Shown here piece by piece: positions 14,624 to 17,048 of a stretch of DNA of 17,048 nucleotides. The notes under the pieces are model-generated. The model ran no database searches. It was not told the origin of the DNA and saw only the letters and a program-made list of their open reading frames with translations. The translations under genes and the position numbers were made by a program. The DNA comes from Sulfurovum sp. UBA1140 (GTDB lineage Bacteria > Campylobacterota > Campylobacteria > Campylobacterales > Sulfurovaceae). The DNA is taken from contig DCAF01000067.1 in assembly GCA_002311915.1 (NCBI GenBank), positions 1-17,048 on the forward strand, written 5' to 3'. Every line of letters starts with the position of its first letter. Position 1 is the stretch's first letter.

Positions 14624-15822
14624 TAGTACATAAATATGGTGGTACAAGTGTTGGTAACCTAGAGCGTATAGAGAGCGTAGCATTACGGGTCTCAAAAGCC
14701 AAAAAAGCAGGAGATGATATTGTGGTTGTGGTCTCGGCAATGAGTGGAGAGACCAATAAGTTAATAGCATATGCCAAACACTTTTCCGATACTCCCTCTA
14801 GACGAGAGATGGATATGTTGCTTAGTTCAGGAGAACGGGTAACGGCTGCACTCTTGGCGATTGCTTTGCAAGAGATGGGGGTAGATGCTGTTGCCATGAC
14901 AGGACGACAAGCAGGGATAAAAACTGATAATGCACACACCTATGCACGTATTGAGTCGATTGACCCCACTCGAATGCAGGGTGAAATTGCTAAGGGAAAA
15001 GTGGTCATTGTTGCAGGTTTTCAAGGCATCAATCAAGAGGGTTCGGTTACCACGCTTGGGCGTGGTGGTTCTGACCTTTCTGCTGTGGCAATTGCAGGTT
15101 CTTTAAATGCAGATGCTTGTGAGATATACTCGGATGTAGATGGTATTTATACCACGGATCCACGTATTGAACCTAAAGCAAAAAAAATGGATTTTATTTC
15201 GTATGATGAGATGTTAGAGTTGGCATCACTCGGAGCCAAAGTGCTTCAGAGTCGTTCGGTAGAGTTGGCAAAAAAATTAAAAGTAAAAATGATAGCAAAG
15301 AGTTCTTTTTCAGATGCAGAGGGAACCATTATTGGAGAAGAGGATAAAAATATGGAAGCAGTATTGGTAAGTGGTATCGCACTAGATAGAGATCAAGCAA
15401 GAGTGTCATTAAGAGAAGTTTCAGACCGACCAGGTATTGCCGCAGAAATTTTTACAATCTTGGCAGAAGAGCAGATTAATGTAGATATGATTATTCAAAA
15501 CGCCAGTAGTGATGGGTTGACCAATTTAGGTTTTACTGTACCACAGAGCGAATTGCCAAGAGCAAAAGGTATTATTGAAGCGTTTGACCACGATATAGGT
15601 GGTAAAGATTTTGATGCCGATATTTGTAAAGTCTCTATCGTGGGTGTGGGAATGAAGTCCCATTCTGGTGTGGCTGCTACGGCATTTTCTGCCTTGGCTA
15701 AAGAGAACATTAATATCGAGATGATTTCAACCTCTGAGATAAAAGTCTCTATGATTATTGCCGAAAAATATGCTGAACTTGCTGTACGTACTCTGCACAA
15801 TGTTTATGAGTTAGATGTGTAG
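14617..15822 (+). CDS. lysC: aspartate kinase, monofunctional
   Basis: The enzyme phosphorylates L-aspartate, the first step toward lysine/diaminopimelate, threonine and methionine. The 401 residues start with KYGGTS (6-11) and include RGGSDLSA (149-156) and SDVDGIYTTDPR (172-183) of the amino-acid kinase fold. Two C-terminal ACT domains follow, about 260-330 (VSDRPGIAAEIF, MIIQNAS) and 338-401 (VGMKSHSGVAATAF, MISTSEIKVS). The ACT pair is the usual site of feedback control by lysine and/or threonine, though which effector is used cannot be read here. It is a single enzyme without fused homoserine dehydrogenase. It overlaps rppH and is followed nine bases later by hobA, the order also known around Helicobacter lysC. 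Confidence 0.96.
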   Translation: MLIVHKYGGTSVGNLERIESVALRVSKAKKAGDDIVVVVSAMSGETNKLIAYAKHFSDTPSRREMDMLLSSGERVTAALLAIALQEMGVDAVAMTGRQAGIKTDNAHTYARIESIDPTRMQGEIAKGKVVIVAGFQGINQEGSVTTLGRGGSDLSAVAIAGSLNADACEIYSDVDGIYTTDPRIEPKAKKMDFISYDEMLELASLGAKVLQSRSVELAKKLKVKMIAKSSFSDAEGTIIGEEDKNMEAVLVSGIALDRDQARVSLREVSDRPGIAAEIFTILAEEQINVDMIIQNASSDGLTNLGFTVPQSELPRAKGIIEAFDHDIGGKDFDADICKVSIVGVGMKSHSGVAATAFSALAKENINIEMISTSEIKVSMIIAEKYAELAVRTLHNVYELDV

Positions 15823-15831
15823 ACTTTTATT

Positions 15832-16377
15832 ATGATATCAATACTAAACTGGACACTTGAAGTTATTCGTAAAGAGGATTCAAGTTTCTCGTGGATGGAA
15901 GAGTGTCGTTATGACTGGGTACCTGTTGTACAGAGTGCTATTTCAAAAATGTTAGAGGGGCAAAGCATTCTGATTTTAACGGACGAACCTAGAGGTTGGT
16001 ATGCAAAATATATTGCCTACCACATGAATAACTTAAAAAATGAACGACCCTTTTTACCCATTTACAACATGAAGTCTGTTTTTCCTAATCTTGATAAAAT
16101 GACAACGCCTCAAGATTTGGACTTGCTAGAAGATATGTTGGATATATCGTACCCTAATGGTTATTTTGTTTGGTATATTGGCACACCTGATAGTCTTTAT
16201 AGCAAATTTGCATTTAGAAACTATGAAAATCTGCTGTGGATTATTGATGGTGATATACCCAATAGTTTTTATATTCGCAACGGAAGTACCCCTTTGGATA
16301 TCAAGCTAATTCAACTTTTTAAACTTTTTAATAACACCATAGATGCTTCCCTTTTTAATGAGTTGAGTTTAGAGTAA
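15832..16377 (+). CDS. hobA: HobA, DnaA-binding replication initiation protein
   Basis: HobA binds domain I of DnaA and promotes its assembly at oriC; it is the Campylobacterota counterpart of DiaA. The 181-residue length matches H. pylori HobA (about 180). Visible family features are the N-terminal ILNWTLEVIRKEDSSFSWME (4-23), DWVPVVQSAI near 28-37, SILILTDEPRGWY (45-57) and PFLPIYNMKSVFP (73-85). The fold is SIS-like. The family is restricted to this phylum, so the gene is the best taxonomic marker in the window. It lies between lysC and holB, as in Helicobacter, and shares one base with holB (TAATG), which places two replication proteins under joint translation. No Shine-Dalgarno sequence is apparent upstream. 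Confidence 0.93.
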   Translation: MISILNWTLEVIRKEDSSFSWMEECRYDWVPVVQSAISKMLEGQSILILTDEPRGWYAKYIAYHMNNLKNERPFLPIYNMKSVFPNLDKMTTPQDLDLLEDMLDISYPNGYFVWYIGTPDSLYSKFAFRNYENLLWIIDGDIPNSFYIRNGSTPLDIKLIQLFKLFNNTIDASLFNELSLE

Positions 16378-16994
16378 TGCGACTGATAAGTGGAATTATT
16401 GTTACCGAAAACCCCAAAGAGGTTTTAGAGCAGTTAGAGCAACTTAAAACGACTGAACTCTTTACCGTAATAGAGACCCAAGAGAAAGACTTTCTGGTAG
16501 AACACGCCAACGAGACCATTGCCAAAGCCTATATTGCTACTGAATTTACCAATTATATTATTTTAATGGCACCACGTTTTTCGGTGATTGCACAAAATAG
16601 GCTACTTAAAATTTTAGAAGAACCCCCTAGAAATAAAGAGTTTATTCTTATTACCCAATCAAAATCTTCTCTTTTAGATACTCTAAAGTCAAGACTCCCC
16701 GTTACCCTTCTGCACGATGCGAAAGAGGAAGAGACGTTGGATTTAGATATTATTAATTTAAATCTTGCCAAAGTCTATGAGTTTGTTCAAGCAAAGAGTC
16801 GAATATCTACCAGTGAAGCCAAAAAGATGGTTGAACAGATAATATTAAGTGCCATTAAATCAAAAAAATACCATCTTGATGAAGCAACTTTAAAAATATT
16901 TACGGACAGCATTAAAGCCCTTGAAGTAGGTTCCCCCACACCTTTTATTTTAAATGTAGTGCTGTTGAAGCTTTTGGCTAAGAAGAAGAGGTAG
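16377..16994 (+). CDS. holB: DNA polymerase III delta' subunit, short form
   Basis: Delta' is a fixed subunit of the clamp loader that places the beta clamp on DNA. The 205-residue protein is well below the E. coli length of 334. It retains the clamp-loader signature AQNRLLKILEEPPRNKEF (72-89), then LKSRLP (103-108), which stands in place of the SRC motif. It lacks an N-terminal Walker A loop and zinc-binding cysteines. Shortened delta' proteins are usual in Campylobacterota, so this is not read as a truncation. The ATG shares its A with the hobA stop. In Helicobacter folP comes next, but here no plus-strand start appears in the remaining 54 bases. Confidence 0.88.
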   Translation: MRLISGIIVTENPKEVLEQLEQLKTTELFTVIETQEKDFLVEHANETIAKAYIATEFTNYIILMAPRFSVIAQNRLLKILEEPPRNKEFILITQSKSSLLDTLKSRLPVTLLHDAKEEETLDLDIINLNLAKVYEFVQAKSRISTSEAKKMVEQIILSAIKSKKYHLDEATLKIFTDSIKALEVGSPTPFILNVVLLKLLAKKKR

Positions 16995-17004
16995 TGTCTT
17001 ATAT

Positions 17005-17048
17005 TTAAATATCAATTTTAATACTCAACACCATAGCCAAAAAAAGAG
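17005..17048 (-). CDS. possible C-terminal end of a minus-strand gene
   Basis: Read on the minus strand from the window edge, one frame stays open (LFLAMVLSIKIDI) and ends in TAA at 17005-17007, ten bases beyond the holB stop. With no plus-strand start in the same stretch, a convergent neighbour is plausible. Only 13 residues are visible, so neither the family nor even the reality of the gene can be judged. Confidence 0.3.
   Translation of the reverse strand, partial: LFLAMVLSIKIDI

Noticed and set aside
16377..16994. holB considered truncated because it has only 205 codons
   Set aside because: The start is fixed by the TAATG overlap with hobA, the clamp-loader signature is intact, and short delta' proteins are usual in this phylum.
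17001..17012. Palindrome ATATTTAAATAT beyond holB
   Set aside because: Pure A/T palindromes of this size are frequent in such AT-rich DNA, and there is no gene start beside it to suggest an operator.

Overview
The window looks like chromosomal DNA from a low-GC member of the Campylobacterota (formerly Epsilonproteobacteria), probably a free-living Sulfurimonas/Sulfurovum-like organism; the genus cannot be settled from sequence reading alone. The clearest marker is a HobA homologue, a DnaA-binding initiation protein known only from this group. It lies in the order rppH - lysC - hobA - holB. One promoter also fits the Campylobacter sigma-70 pattern (T-rich -35 region, T-run plus G at -16, TATAAT). 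The genes are densely packed and often overlap by 1-8 nt.

Layout. (1) 77-4533, minus strand: an apparent operon gatB - potassium channel with two RCK domains - gpsA - small helical protein of unknown function, read from a TATAAT promoter just upstream of gatB. (2) 4583-5352, minus strand: a decayed lipoprotein gene. It keeps a promoter, a Shine-Dalgarno sequence and a lipobox-like GCGGGS, but has no start codon or signal peptide and breaks frame about three times. (3) 5408-8282, plus strand: a family-4 uracil-DNA glycosylase, truD and an L-Ala-D/L-Glu-type dipeptide epimerase, behind a near-consensus promoter that leaves almost no 5' leader. (4) 8404-12944, plus strand: a three-gene cassette made of an RND/MMPL inner-membrane exporter, a secreted LolA-like protein and a DUF1302-like outer-membrane beta-barrel. 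Together they could span the whole envelope, and this is the best candidate here for a poorly described system. (5) 12966-14021, minus strand: hemW, convergent with the cassette across a hairpin and divergent from rppH across a perfect palindrome that holds two mirrored -10 boxes. (6) 14132-16994, plus strand: rppH, lysC, hobA and holB, tightly coupled. (7) The last 44 bases may be the C-terminal end of a minus-strand gene.

Most genes are housekeeping: charging of Asn/Gln-tRNA, phospholipid precursor synthesis, DNA repair, tRNA modification, murein peptide recycling, haem trafficking, mRNA decapping, the aspartate pathway and replication. The accessory content is the lipoprotein pseudogene and the RND/LolA-like/barrel cassette. 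I saw no rRNA, tRNA, CRISPR, insertion sequence or phage gene.
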